NCBI RefSeq assembly: GCF_900100955.1
Contig: NZ_FNCC01000001.1
Location: forward strand, 62,001 to 126,000
Source: Lentzea fradiae
GTDB lineage: Bacteria; Actinomycetota; Actinomycetes; Mycobacteriales; Pseudonocardiaceae
Reading direction: 5' to 3'
Length of the DNA stretch: 64,000 nucleotides
The translations under genes were made by a program, and so were the position numbers. Below are positions 13,712 through 22,984 of the stretch, piece by piece (within the stretch, counting starts at the first letter, position 1; every line of letters begins with the position of its first letter). The notes beneath the pieces were generated by a model. The model saw nothing but the letters and a program-made list of their open reading frames with translations, had not been told where the DNA came from and did no database searches.

Positions 13712-14733
13712 CAGCCGACCCCCTGCAGCGAGCGGGCGCGGAGCAGGATCGCGATCACGACGGGCGCGCCGACCAGCGACGTGATCACGTTGACCGGCAC
13801 GACGCCGCCGGGCGTCTGCGAGGCGACCGAGCACAGCAGGGCGGCCAGCGCACCGGCGAGCAGCGTGCCCGGCAGCAGGACGCGGTGGTCGGACGTGCCG
13901 AGCAGGCGGCGGGCGAGGTGCGGCACCGCGATGCCGAGGAACCCGATCGGCCCGCAGAACGCGGTGACCGCGCCCGCGAGCAGCGACGAGGAGAACAGCG
14001 TGACGAACCGGGCGCGCCGGACGTCGAGGCCCATCGTCTTGGCGTAGCTCTCGCCCAGCAGCAACGCGTTGAGCGGCTTCGCCGACAGCATGGCGACCGC
14101 GAGCCCCGCCGCCGTGACGCCGCCGAACACCGGCAGGTCGGCGAGGGTGGTGGAGGAGAAGCTGCCGAGCCCCCAGGAGATGTACTGCTGCGCCCGCTGC
14201 GGGTCGGTCCAGGTGAGCAGGAGGCTGACCAGCGCGGTGGTGGCCGAGCCGACCATCACGCCGATGACCAGCAGCGTCACCGGAGTGCGGACCACGCGGG
14301 CGAGCGCGAGCACCCCGGACAGCACGACCGCGCCGCCGACCGCCGCCGAGGCCACCACGCCGAGCCTGCCGCCCGCGGCGAGCCCGGCGGCGAACCCGCC
14401 GGTGCCGACCATCGCGAGCGACACGCCGAGGCTCGCCCCGGAGCTGACGCCGAGCGAGAACGGGTCGGCGAGCGGGTTGCGGAACAGCGTCTGCATCTGC
14501 AGCCCCGCGACCCCGAGCGCGGCGCCCGCCAGCGCCGCCGTCATCGCACGCGGCAGCCGGACCGTCTCCACCACGACGGACCAGCGCGGGTCGTCCGGTT
14601 CGAGCCCGAGCAGCACCAGCACGGTCTCCCGCAACGGCACGGCGACGGTGCCGACGGTGACGGCCACCGCGAACGCCACCGCCGTGGCGGCCGTCAGCGC
14701 GCCGAGTACGAGGGCACGGCGCGTCGTGGTCAC
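13711..14733 (-). CDS. btuC: Corrinoid ABC transporter permease (BtuC/FecCD family)
   Basis: 340 aa with about ten hydrophobic helices, typical of FecCD permeases. Family signatures include LRLPRAMTAALAGAALGVAG (here VRLPRAMTA), the NPLADPFSLGVSSGA segment, and GPIGFLGIAVPHLAR near the ATPase-contact loop. It forms the inner-membrane channel for the corrinoid. The GTG start overlaps the upstream btuF stop by 4 bp and its own stop overlaps the ATPase start, so the three are translationally coupled. By sequence alone an iron-siderophore substrate is possible; the upstream cobalamin riboswitch and downstream cbiZ point to corrinoids. Confidence 0.92.
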   Translation of the reverse strand: MTTTRRALVLGALTAATAVAFAVAVTVGTVAVPLRETVLVLLGLEPDDPRWSVVVETVRLPRAMTAALAGAALGVAGLQMQTLFRNPLADPFSLGVSSGASLGVSLAMVGTGGFAAGLAAGGRLGVVASAAVGGAVVLSGVLALARVVRTPVTLLVIGVMVGSATTALVSLLLTWTDPQRAQQYISWGLGSFSSTTLADLPVFGGVTAAGLAVAMLSAKPLNALLLGESYAKTMGLDVRRARFVTLFSSSLLAGAVTAFCGPIGFLGIAVPHLARRLLGTSDHRVLLPGTLLAGALAALLCSVASQTPGGVVPVNVITSLVGAPVVIAILLRARSLQGVG

Positions 14734-15890
14734 CGTCCGACCTGACGGTAGAACGTCGTCTCGTAGCCGGGCATCAGGTCGGGGTGCAGGATCGCGACCA
14801 GGTCCGACAGCACCAGGTCGGGCCGGGTGACGCCGCGTTCCCAGTAGTCGTTGCCGCCGGTGGCGCTGACGAGCTTGTGGTAGGTCCACACCCGGCCGGT
14901 GCCGAACGCGGCGAGCTGCGCGTGCCGGGGGTCGGCCGCGCGGGCGTCCTCGAGGGTCTGCCACGGCGAGTCGGTCAGCCAGACGGTGGCCGTGCCCGCC
15001 TTGGTGTAGACCTCCTCGAACGACAGCTGGAGGGTGTTCTTGCTGGACGGGTCCGCCCACGGGTAGGTCGCGCCCGCGTCGCGCAGCAGCGTGCCGCCGT
15101 ACGTGCCGCCGCCGGGCATGTTCCAGGTGCCCTGCAGCAACGACCCGGCCACCACCTCGGTCTTCGCCTGCACGCCCGCGGCCTTCTCGGCGACGGACCG
15201 GTAGTCCTGCTCGATGCGGTCGAAGATCTCGCCGGCCTTCTGCTCCTGGCCGGTCAGCGCCGCCATCACCTTCAGCCATTCGGCGCGGCCCAGCGGCGTC
15301 GTCTCCAGCCACTCCGCGTTCGCGACGACCGGGATGCCCGCGGCGCGCAGAGCCGCGTACTGCGGCTCCTCGTACCCGCTGGTCATCAGCAGGTCGGGCT
15401 TGCCCACGACGACCTTCTCGGTGTCGACGGTGAAGTTCGGCGCGTACTCGGTCACCTGACCGGCGTCGATGCGCGCCCGTGCCTGCTCGTTCATGACCAG
15501 CGAGGAGCTGGCGACACCGGTGAGCACGCCGATCTGGCCGAGGTCGTCGAGCAGCGGCAGGTGCGTGGTCGACGCCGAGTACAGGCTGCGGATCGGGGTC
15601 TCGACGACCGTGGCGTCCTCGATGTCCGGGCGGGGAGCACCGCAGCGCAGCAGGACGTAGGTCTCCGGCTTGGCGTTCGGGTAGGGCTGCTCGACCGTCA
15701 GCACCTGGTAGGACTTCTCGTAGCGCAACGAGAAGTTCTTCGCGTGCTCGACCGTGGACTTCACCGGGAAGTAGTCGCGCTCGGGGTCGAACTGCGTCAG
15801 GCAGTCCGCGGCGGCCGGCGGCGTGGCCGCGGGGGAGCCGCACCCGGCGACGAAGGTGAGCAGGAGCAGCACGGACAGTGCCAGGCGCAT
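14730..15890 (-). CDS. btuF: Corrinoid ABC transporter substrate-binding lipoprotein (BtuF type)
   Basis: 386 aa. The N-terminus is a lipoprotein signal peptide with lipobox FVAGC, cysteine at residue 17. The rest is a class III periplasmic-binding protein: DLGQIGVLTGVASSSLV, KPDLLMTSGYEEPQYAALRAAGIPVV split over the two lobes, and a long linker helix. It captures corrinoids outside the membrane and hands them to the permease. It is the first gene after the cobalamin riboswitch (48 bp downstream). Ligand identity is inferred from the riboswitch and cbiZ; siderophore binders look similar. Confidence 0.88.
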   Translation of the reverse strand: MRLALSVLLLLTFVAGCGSPAATPPAAADCLTQFDPERDYFPVKSTVEHAKNFSLRYEKSYQVLTVEQPYPNAKPETYVLLRCGAPRPDIEDATVVETPIRSLYSASTTHLPLLDDLGQIGVLTGVASSSLVMNEQARARIDAGQVTEYAPNFTVDTEKVVVGKPDLLMTSGYEEPQYAALRAAGIPVVANAEWLETTPLGRAEWLKVMAALTGQEQKAGEIFDRIEQDYRSVAEKAAGVQAKTEVVAGSLLQGTWNMPGGGTYGGTLLRDAGATYPWADPSSKNTLQLSFEEVYTKAGTATVWLTDSPWQTLEDARAADPRHAQLAAFGTGRVWTYHKLVSATGGNDYWERGVTRPDLVLSDLVAILHPDLMPGYETTFYRQVGR

Positions 15891-15937
15891 GATGAAGCCG
15901 CCCTCTCTCGGGGAGATCCGCCCCAGTAGGTGAGGAG

Positions 15938-16084
15938 GCGACGGCGTGAGTCTCCTGGCTTCCGGATCAAGGCTCCTCCCGGCCTTCCCACCCCTCGCGG
16001 GGCAGTGGCCGTGACGGGACTCGCTCCCCGGTCACAGTGGCGGGACCGCGCCGGACTCACACCGGCTTCCTCGTCCGCCGTCGC
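15938..16084 (-). promoter_or_regulatory. Cobalamin riboswitch controlling btuFCD-cbiZ
   Basis: Read on the minus strand it contains the conserved core GCCGGTGTGAGTCCGG, GCCACTGTGA and the 3' AGCCAGGAGACTCAC box. A 9-bp P1 helix closes it (16076-16084 with 15938-15946). It ends 48 nt before the btuF start, so adenosylcobalamin probably represses the operon by blocking translation or by termination. Confidence 0.95.
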
Positions 16085-16160
16085 GGTAACCGCGAAATTG
16101 TGGCAACAGAACCACGTCCGGCGCCAGGCAGGACCAGGTGAGAACAGTCACCACGACCCG

Positions 16161-16658
16161 TCAGGCGTCGCGCTCGGCCAGCCACTTCTCGCGGTGGACG
16201 CGCCACCGGTCGATCATGGCGAGGATCTCGTGGTGCATGAACCGGAAGAACTCACGGGTCTCGTCGAGCCTCTTGCCCGCCTCGGAGTCCGGCCCGAGCG
16301 TCTCGATGCCCTCGGTGAGGACCTCGTCGATCACCACCAGCATCTGGTCGCGGCGGATCGTCGACTGGTACCAGGCGTTGTCGCGCATCCGGAACACGTC
16401 GCGGCGCGAACCCGGCTCGCGTTCGCGGCTCACGATCTGCAGGGTGGAGAGGTAGCGCATCGCCCCGGACACCGCGGCGGGGCTGATCTGCAGCCTCTCG
16501 GCGATCTCGGCCGCGGTGAGCTTCCCGGCGTCCGTGGTCAGCAGTGCGACGAGGATGCGCGCCGGCATGCGGGGGACGCCCGCGTCCGCCAGGATTCCGC
16601 CGAACCGCTCGACGAACTGGCTGACCGCTTCGGCATCACGCTCCGTAGCACTCGTCAC
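16161..16658 (-). CDS. GbsR/MarR-family transcriptional regulator
   Basis: 165 aa from GTG 16658. A winged helix spans about 25-95 (AAEIAERLQISPAAVSGAMRYL, with a wing SREREPGSRRD), followed by a helical C-terminus (RRDQMLVVIDEVLTEG, FFRFMHHEILAMIDRW) typical of GbsR-like regulators. It is divergent from an ABC exporter and most likely represses it. An upstream ATG at 16700 would add 14 residues, but that start abuts the palindromic operator at 16705-16720, so the internal GTG is preferred. The effector is unknown, probably a compound exported by the adjacent pump. Confidence 0.85.
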   Translation of the reverse strand: MTSATERDAEAVSQFVERFGGILADAGVPRMPARILVALLTTDAGKLTAAEIAERLQISPAAVSGAMRYLSTLQIVSREREPGSRRDVFRMRDNAWYQSTIRRDQMLVVIDEVLTEGIETLGPDSEAGKRLDETREFFRFMHHEILAMIDRWRVHREKWLAERDA

Positions 16659-16704
16659 GCCCGCATCATCCCTTTCGTCAGTCGATCGAGCAAAATTCAT
16701 GTTC

Positions 16705-16720
16705 TTCACGAAGTTGTGAA
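16705..16720. promoter_or_regulatory. Putative operator of the GbsR-like regulator
   Basis: Inverted repeat TTCAC-N6-GTGAA lies between the divergent regulator and exporter, 20 bp before the exporter ATG. Position and symmetry suit a dimeric winged-helix repressor. Confidence 0.45.
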
Positions 16721-16739
16721 ACGAGCGTAGTGTTCCGCC

Positions 16740-17627
16740 ATGACTTCGGCGATCTCCGTGTCGGGGCTGGTCAAGACGTTCGGCTCCACGCGCGCACTGG
16801 ACGGCCTGGACCTGGACGTCCGGACCGGCGAGGTGCACGGCTTCCTCGGGCCCAACGGCGCCGGGAAGTCGACGGCGATCCGGGTCCTGCTCGGCCTGCT
16901 GCGCGCCGACTCCGGCACCGCGCGGCTGCTCGGCGGCGACCCGTGGAAGGACACCGCGACCCTGCACCGCCGCCTCGCCTACGTGCCCGGCGACGTGAGC
17001 CTGTGGCCGAACCTCACCGGTGGCGAGGTCATCGACCTGCTCGGCCGCCTGCGCGGTGGTCTCGACCGGGCCCGCCGCGAGGAGCTGCTGGAGCGCTTCG
17101 AGCTCGACCCGCGCAAGAAGGGCCGCACCTACTCCAAGGGCAACCGGCAGAAGGTCGCGCTGGTCGCGGCGCTGGCGAGCGACGTGGAGCTGCTCGTCCT
17201 CGACGAGCCCACCTCCGGTCTGGACCCGCTGATGGAGGCGGTGTTCCAGGCGTGCGTCCGCGAGGAGCGCGACCGCGGCCGCACCGTGCTGCTGTCGAGC
17301 CACATCCTCGCCGAGGTCGAGGCGCTCTGCGACCGCGTGTCGATCATCCGCGCGGGCCGCGTCGTCGAGACCGGCACGCTCGCCGACCTGCGGCACCTCA
17401 CCCGCACGTCGATCTCCGCCGAGCTGGTCTCCCCGCCGGACGGGCTCGCGTCGCTCGACGGGGTGCACGACCTGGTCGCGGAGGGCCACCGCGTCCGGTT
17501 CGAGGTCGACTCCGACCGGATCGGCCCCGTGCTCGCACGGCTGGTGGCGGCGGGCGTGCGCACGCTGACCTCGCAGCCGCCGACGCTGGAGGAGCTGTTC
17601 CTGCGGCACTACCAGGACGCGCGATGA
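16740..17627 (+). CDS. ABC exporter ATP-binding protein (drug-resistance type)
   Basis: 295 aa. Walker A GPNGAGKS, signature region [11 protein letters not shown] (a variant of LSGGQ, as in tetronasin/daunorubicin-resistance ATPases), Walker [14 protein letters not shown], and the switch His in LLSSHIL. The C-terminal 80 residues follow the DrrA-like pattern ([21 protein letters not shown]). It powers the permease that overlaps it by 4 bp. The divergent GbsR-like gene probably controls both. Likely exports a hydrophobic compound; the substrate is unknown. Confidence 0.92.
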   Translation: MTSAISVSGLVKTFGSTRALDGLDLDVRTGEVHGFLGPNGAGKSTAIRVLLGLLRADSGTARLLGGDPWKDTATLHRRLAYVPGDVSLWPNLTGGEVIDLLGRLRGGLDRARREELLERFELDPRKKGRTYSKGNRQKVALVAALASDVELLVLDEPTSGLDPLMEAVFQACVREERDRGRTVLLSSHILAEVEALCDRVSIIRAGRVVETGTLADLRHLTRTSISAELVSPPDGLASLDGVHDLVAEGHRVRFEVDSDRIGPVLARLVAAGVRTLTSQPPTLEELFLRHYQDAR

Positions 17628-19201
17628 TCGGCACCCTGCACCTCGTGCGGCTGGCGTTGCGCCGCGACCGCGTCCTGCTGCCTGTGTGGGTCTTCTTCCT
17701 CGTCGCCCTCACCTACTCCACGGCGACCGCGCTGGACGAGCTGTACGCGACGCCCGAGTCACGTGTGCAGCTCAGCGTCACCGCGAACGCCAACTCCGCG
17801 TTCCTCGCGATGCTCGGCCCGCTGCACGACACGTCGCTGGGCGGCCTGGTCGTGTGGCGCTGGGGCGTGTTCGGCGGCCTCTTCATCGCGATCATGGCGC
17901 TGCTGGTCGTCACGCGGCACACGCGGGCCGAGGAGGAAGCCGGCCGCACGGAGCTGGTCGGCGCCACGGTCGTCGGCAGGCACGCGCCCCTCGCCGCCGC
18001 GGTGGTCGTCGCGGGCGGCGCGAGCCTGCTGGCCGGAGTGCTGCAAGCGGTGGCACTGATCGCGTTGGGGCTCGACGCGTCCGGATCGTTCGCGTTCGGC
18101 CTCGCGACCGCCTCGGTGGGCTTGGTGTTCACCGGGGTCAGCGCGTTCACCGCGCAGCTGCCGGAGAACTCGCGGGTGTCCAACGCGATCGCTGGTGCGG
18201 TTCTCGGGGTCACCTACCTGCTCCGCGCGGCGGGCGACGCGGCGGGGGAGGCGGGACCGGCGTGGCTCACCTGGCTGTCGCCGATCGGCTGGACCGAGCA
18301 CGTGCGGGCGTTCGGCGACGACCGGTACGGGGTGCTCGTCCTGCCGCTCGTGACGTTCGCCGTGCTGGTCGGCGTCTCGGCGTTCGTCGTGACGCGGCGG
18401 GACGTGGGGCGCGGGCTGTTCGCGGCGCGGCCGGGGCCGGCGCGCGGCACCATCGGCGGCCCGTCCGGTCTGGCCTGGCGGTTGCAGAGGGGCTCGCTGG
18501 CCGGCTGGTCGCTCGCCCTGTTCGCGGCCGGCGCGATCTACGGCAGCGTGGCGGGGGCCGTCGGGCAGATGGTGGAGGAGAACCCGGCGCTCGCCCGGAT
18601 CGTGCAGCGGATCGGCGGCGCGGACGCGATGGTCGACGCGTTCTTCGCGACCGTCACCCAGCTGCTGGGCCTGGTCTCGTCGATCTACCTCGTCCAAGCC
18701 GTGCTGCGGCTGCGGTCGGAGGAGACCTCGCTGCGCGCGGAGCCGCTGCTCGCCACTCCGGTCTCGCGGACCGGCTGGGTCGCGTCGCACGCGGTGTTCG
18801 CCCTGGCGGGCGGCGCCGTCGTGCTGGCGTGCGCGGGACTCGGGCTCGGCCTGGTGCACGGCCTGCGGACCGGCGACCCCGGCGCCGTGCCGCGGCTGCT
18901 CGGGGCGGTGCTGGTCCAGCTCCCGGCCGCGTGGGTGGTCGCGGGCGTGGCGCTGGCGCTGTTCGGGCTGGTCCCGCGGTTCACCGGCGCGAGCTGGGCG
19001 GTCGTGGCGGGGTCGCTCGTCATCACGCTGCTCGGCCCGGCGCTGGACCTCGGCCGGTGGGTGCTCGACCTGTCGCCGTTCAGCCACGTGCCGAGGTACC
19101 CGGACGTCACCCTCGGCCCGGCCGCGTGGCTCACCGCTGTAGCCCTGGTGCTCCTGGCTGCCGGTCTCGCCGCCTTTCGGCGACGCGACCTGACCACGTG
19201 A
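17624..19201 (+). CDS. ABC exporter permease with duplicated six-helix halves
   Basis: 525 aa with about twelve hydrophobic segments in two similar halves; each half has a long loop carrying charged residues ([40 protein letters not shown]). This is the TnrB3/ABC2-type permease used with the preceding ATPase in polyether or anthracycline self-resistance pumps. ATG overlaps the ATPase stop. Its last 71 bp overlap the converging MFS gene at 19131-20297. Membrane location is clear; the transported compound is not. Confidence 0.9.
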   Translation: MIGTLHLVRLALRRDRVLLPVWVFFLVALTYSTATALDELYATPESRVQLSVTANANSAFLAMLGPLHDTSLGGLVVWRWGVFGGLFIAIMALLVVTRHTRAEEEAGRTELVGATVVGRHAPLAAAVVVAGGASLLAGVLQAVALIALGLDASGSFAFGLATASVGLVFTGVSAFTAQLPENSRVSNAIAGAVLGVTYLLRAAGDAAGEAGPAWLTWLSPIGWTEHVRAFGDDRYGVLVLPLVTFAVLVGVSAFVVTRRDVGRGLFAARPGPARGTIGGPSGLAWRLQRGSLAGWSLALFAAGAIYGSVAGAVGQMVEENPALARIVQRIGGADAMVDAFFATVTQLLGLVSSIYLVQAVLRLRSEETSLRAEPLLATPVSRTGWVASHAVFALAGGAVVLACAGLGLGLVHGLRTGDPGAVPRLLGAVLVQLPAAWVVAGVALALFGLVPRFTGASWAVVAGSLVITLLGPALDLGRWVLDLSPFSHVPRYPDVTLGPAAWLTAVALVLLAAGLAAFRRRDLTT

Positions 19202-20297
19202 CGAGCAGCGGCAGCACGACCAGCAGCGACGCGGGAACGAGGAACGCCAGCGCCGGATGGGCCTGGTAGAGCGGCACGAACGCCAGCGGCGCCGTGGCGG
19301 CGCCGACGAACCGCAGCGACTGCACGACGCTGACGCTGCCGCCCCGGTTGGCGCTCCCGCTCTGCAGCACCAGCGCGTTGACGCTCACCAGGATGCCCTG
19401 CGCCGCCGCACCGGCCAGCGCCCACGCGAGCGCGGCCGTGAAGACGAACGGCGTCAGCCCCACCGCGGCGAGCAGGCCACCGCCGACCGCCGAGCCGACG
19501 ACGACGGTGGTGGCCGCGCCGAACCGGTCGACCGCCCGGCCGACGTACCGCGCCGTCAGGAACCCGACGAGACCGAAGCTGGTCAGCAGCAGCCCGCGCT
19601 GCCCGGCGCCGAGCCCGAACGCGTCGTCGAGGCGGAACGCCACCAGGAACGCGAGACCGCCCAGGCAGCCCCAGCCGACGAACGCGATGACCGCGGGCCG
19701 GACGGTGCTCGCCACGAACGCGCTGCGCAGGCTCGCGTCCCGCTGCGGCTCGACCCCGGTGTCCGGCACCCCGAGCACCGCGAGACCCGCCGCCACCACC
19801 GCGATCACCACGAACGCGAGCCGCCAGTCGGCCTCCGCCGTCAGCCCGCCGGCCAGCGGGGCGGTCGTCTGCCCCGCCGCCTGCATCGACCCGAACAGCC
19901 CGAGCGCCCGCCCGAGCTTCTCCTTCGGCGTCGAGGCGGCGATCACCGCGAGCAGCACCGGCGTCGTGAACGAGTTCGCGGCGCCCTGCAACGCCCGTGA
20001 CGCCAGCAGCACCTCGAACGTCCACGCCGACGCGGCCAGCAGGGACGCCACGGCGTAGCCGACGTAGGCGAGCCGGACCGTCCGCTGTGGACCCCAGCGC
20101 TGCGCGAACGTCCCGGACACCAGCATCAGCACGGCGAACGGCACCAGGTAGTAGGTCAGCGTCGCCGCCGCCTCCCCCGGTGACCGGCCGAAGCTCCCGC
20201 CGATCTCCGGCAGGATCGACGTCGTGACGGCGCCGCCGAACGGCCCGATCAGGGCGCCGGCGTACAGACCGGCGCGTGCCAAGCGGTCCACGGACAC
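19131..20297 (-). CDS. MFS transporter, drug:H+ antiporter type
   Basis: 388 aa with twelve predicted membrane helices. The loop after helix 2 (FAQRWGPQRTVRLAYVGYAV) matches the MFS motif A position, and LASRALQGAANSFTTPVL matches the helix 4 motif. It resembles bacterial arabinose/chloramphenicol-type efflux permeases. The 3' end overlaps the converging ABC permease by 71 bp, so one of the two C-termini could have been extended by loss of a stop. It is monocistronic on this strand. Export substrate unknown. Confidence 0.88.
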   Translation of the reverse strand: MSVDRLARAGLYAGALIGPFGGAVTTSILPEIGGSFGRSPGEAAATLTYYLVPFAVLMLVSGTFAQRWGPQRTVRLAYVGYAVASLLAASAWTFEVLLASRALQGAANSFTTPVLLAVIAASTPKEKLGRALGLFGSMQAAGQTTAPLAGGLTAEADWRLAFVVIAVVAAGLAVLGVPDTGVEPQRDASLRSAFVASTVRPAVIAFVGWGCLGGLAFLVAFRLDDAFGLGAGQRGLLLTSFGLVGFLTARYVGRAVDRFGAATTVVVGSAVGGGLLAAVGLTPFVFTAALAWALAGAAAQGILVSVNALVLQSGSANRGGSVSVVQSLRFVGAATAPLAFVPLYQAHPALAFLVPASLLVVLPLLVTWSGRVAERRRDRQPGAPGLQR

Positions 20298-20351
20298 CTC
20301 CGCCGCCCACCCTAGTCGGGGAGCGGCGGAGATGGTTGCCTGAGCTAACTT

Positions 20352-21254
20352 TTACTGGCGGGGACCCGGCGACGGCCAGCCGGGACCGCGCCCGCGGCGG
20401 CGCAGGTAGCGCTCGAACTCCGCGGCGATGTCGTCGCCGGAGGACTCGGTGATCTGGATGGCCGCGTCACCGCGTTCCTCCAGCGCGCGCACGTAGTTGC
20501 GCACGTCCTCGTCCTCGTCGGCCATCTCGCTGACCGTGCGCTCCCACTCCTCGGCCTGCTCCGGCAGCGCGCCGAGCGGGACCTCGATGTCGAGGACCTC
20601 CTCCACCCGGTGCAGCAGGGCCAGCGTGGCCTTGGGGGAGGGCGGCTGCGAGACGTAGTGCGGCACGGCGGCCCAGAACGAGATCGCCGGCACGCCCGCC
20701 TGCACGCACGCGTCCTGGAACACGCCGACGATGCCGGTGGGGCCCTCGTACTTCGAGTGCTCCAGGCCGAACTTCGCGGCGGCGTCCGGGTCGTAGGCGG
20801 TGCCGGTGACCGGCACGGGACGGGTGTGGGGCGTGTCCATGAGCAGCGCGCCCAGCGTCACGACGGTCGTCACCCCGAGCGCGTCGACGTGGCCCAGCAG
20901 CTCGGACGCGAACTTGCGCCACCTCATGTTCGGCTCGATGCCGTGCACGAGGATGACGTCCGCGGAGGAGCCGGGGGGCCTGCACACCGACAGCCGCGTC
21001 GTCGGCCAGTCGACCCTTCTCGTGACGCCGTCGACCATGCGCACGGTCGGGCGGGTCACCTGGAAGTCGTAGTAGTCGTCCGGGTCGATCTCGGCGAGCG
21101 GGGTGGCGTCCCAGGTGAGCTGGAGGTGCTCGATCGCGGTGCTCGCGGCGTCGCCCGCGTCGTTCCAGCCTTCGAAGGCGCAGACCATGATCGGGCTCGT
21201 GAGCGGCTGACGCGGGGCCGAGGGGGTCGGGGATTCCTGGGACGGATCGTTCAC
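20352..21254 (-). CDS. PAC2-family protein (proteasome assembly chaperone 2 like)
   Basis: 300 aa from a GTG start. PAC2 features: ICAFEGWNDAGDAAS-type start (here VCAFEGWNDAGDAAS), DYYDFQVTRPTV, LVHGIEPNMRWRKFA and the Gly/Thr-rich core LGALLMDTPHTRPV. The acidic C-terminal half carries long helices. Actinobacterial homologues such as Rv2125 lie near the proteasome genes, and this gene sits in the same syntenic stretch, upstream of the metH relic. A chaperone-like role is known for the eukaryotic relatives; in bacteria the function is not settled. Confidence 0.9.
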   Translation of the reverse strand: MNDPSQESPTPSAPRQPLTSPIMVCAFEGWNDAGDAASTAIEHLQLTWDATPLAEIDPDDYYDFQVTRPTVRMVDGVTRRVDWPTTRLSVCRPPGSSADVILVHGIEPNMRWRKFASELLGHVDALGVTTVVTLGALLMDTPHTRPVPVTGTAYDPDAAAKFGLEHSKYEGPTGIVGVFQDACVQAGVPAISFWAAVPHYVSQPPSPKATLALLHRVEEVLDIEVPLGALPEQAEEWERTVSEMADEDEDVRNYVRALEERGDAAIQITESSGDDIAAEFERYLRRRGRGPGWPSPGPRQ

Positions 21255-21302
21255 CGCGCCAGACTACGGCCTCCCCCGCGCAAGTCATCGTAGGCTTGGC
21301 CC

Positions 21303-22335
21303 ATGCGCGATCGCGGAGAGTCGCCGTTCCGGACGCGCTGGTGAACAGGGTCGTCGTCGCCGACGGCGCGATGGGCACGATGCTCCAGGCCGCAGACTCT
21401 CCTTCGCCGACTTCTCCGGTCTCGAGGGGTGCAACGAGATCCTGAACATGACGAGGCCGGACGTCGTCAGGTCCGTGCACCGCGGCTATCTCGAGGGCGG
21501 CTGTCCGGACGGCGCTCTCTACCCGCTGTCCCGGAGGAGCTGGCGCAGGCGCTGGCCGGGTCCGGGAGGGAGTTCGGCACGCGGCTCGTCGGCGGCTGCC
21601 GCGGCACGACCGCCGAGCACCTGCGCCAGGTCGCCGAGCCGGTCCGCGACCTCGGCCGGGCACCCCGCAGGCCACGCCCCGAGCCCGGTGTGTCCTCTTT
21701 GTACCAAGCTATCCCGTTCAAGCAGGACATCGGCATGGGCCAGTGGGGCCTCAAGGGGTCGCGCGGCGGCGGCCCGACGTACGAGGAGCTGGTGGAGACC
21801 GAGGGCCGTCCGCGGCTGCGCCACTGGATGGAACGCCTTGCGACGGACGGTGTTCTTGCCCACGCCGCCGTCATCTACGGCTACTTCCCTTGTGTGTCCG
21901 AAGGCGACAACCTGATCGTCCTCGAGGAGCCGTCGCCGGACTCGCCGGAACGCTTCCGGTTCCGTTTTCCGCGCCAGAAAAGGAATCGGCGCCTCTGCCT
22001 GGCCGACTTCCGGCGTCCAGAGGACTCCGGCGAGGTCGACGTCATCGCCTTCCGCCTCGTGACGATGGGGCAGCGGATCGCGGACTACGCGGGCGAGCTG
22101 TTCGGCAAGAACGCGTATCGTGAGTACCTGGAAGTCCACGGACTGGGGGCCGGCTCACCGAGGCGCTGGCCGAGCACTGGCACCGGAGGATCCGCGAGGA
22201 GCTCGTGTGGTCGTCGAGCTGCTCGACCCGGCACGCATCGGCGTCTCGCTGTCCGAGGAGCTCCAGCTGCACCCGGAACAGTCCACCGACGCCTTCGTGG
22301 CGCACCACCCGGAGGCGAAGTACTTCAATGTCTGA
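21303..22335 (+). pseudogene. metH: Collapsed relic of cobalamin-dependent methionine synthase (metH)
   Basis: About 1.03 kb remains of a gene that is normally about 3.6 kb. The 5' part still encodes pieces of the homocysteine-binding barrel: VVVADGAMGTMLQAAD, then after a frame change FSGLEGCNEILNMTRPDVV and RSVHRGYLEGG. It then jumps to the C-terminal reactivation domain: DIGMGQWGLKGSRGG, VIYGYFPCVSEGDNLIVL, KNRRLCLADFRRP-like and GKNAYREYLEVHGL. Another frame change gives LTEALAEHWHRRIREEL, and a further one restores PARIGVSLSEELQLHP and EAKYFNV-stop. The folate and B12 domains are deleted. No frame can give a working enzyme. It sits between PAC2 and the HAD gene, the place metH holds in relatives. 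Confidence 0.92.
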
Positions 22336-22984
22336 CTTGCAGGCCGTGCTGTGGGACATGGACGGCACGCTGCTCGACTCCGAGAAGCTGTGGGACATCC
22401 CGCTCTACGAGTACGCGGAGAAGCTCGGCGGCGTGCTGTCGAAGGAGACCCGCGAACGCATGGTCGGCAGCAACGTGCCGACGACGATGCGCCTGCTGTT
22501 CGGCGACGTCGGCATCGAGCCGACCGAGGACGACATGACCGACGGGGCCGCGTGGATCCTGCGCCGCACCGAGGAGGTCTTCCGCGCCGGACTGCCGTGG
22601 CGTCCCGGTGCCCGGGAGGCTCTGCGCGCCGTCCGCGCGTCGGGCGTGCCGATGGCGCTGGTGACGTCCACCGAGCGGAAGCTGACCGAGGTCGCGCTGG
22701 ACACGATCGGCCGTGACCTGTTCGACGTGACGGTGTGCGGCGACGAGGTGGACGGCCTGAACAAGCCGTTGCCCGAGCCGTACCTGAAGGCGGCGCGGCT
22801 GCTGGGCGCCGACCCCGCCCGGTGCGTCGCGATCGAGGACTCGCCGACCGGTGTCGCGGCCGCCGTGGCCGCGGGCTGCACCGTGCTCGTCGTCCCGTGC
22901 GACGTCGAGGTGCCGGCGGGGGAGCGGCGCGTCTTCCGCGACTCCCTCACCGGCGTCGACCTCGACGTGCTGCGGGCTCTCTAA
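22328..22984 (+). CDS. HAD-superfamily phosphatase
   Basis: 218 aa. HAD motif I WDMDGTLLDSE (nucleophile Asp10 and Asp12 region), cap domain of about 60 residues, motif II VTST, motif III Lys in NKPLPEPYLKAA, motif IV IEDSPTGVAAA. The fold suits a beta-phosphoglucomutase-like or phosphoglycolate-like phosphatase of small phosphorylated metabolites. Its ATG overlaps the end of the metH relic by 8 bp; HAD genes commonly follow metH in actinobacteria, so it was probably the downstream partner and has survived the loss. Substrate unknown. Confidence 0.9.
   Translation: MSDLQAVLWDMDGTLLDSEKLWDIPLYEYAEKLGGVLSKETRERMVGSNVPTTMRLLFGDVGIEPTEDDMTDGAAWILRRTEEVFRAGLPWRPGAREALRAVRASGVPMALVTSTERKLTEVALDTIGRDLFDVTVCGDEVDGLNKPLPEPYLKAARLLGADPARCVAIEDSPTGVAAAVAAGCTVLVVPCDVEVPAGERRVFRDSLTGVDLDVLRAL

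Noticed and set aside
14730..15890. Siderophore-binding lipoprotein
   Set aside because: The fold fits, but a cobalamin riboswitch directly upstream and cbiZ in the operon favour a corrinoid.
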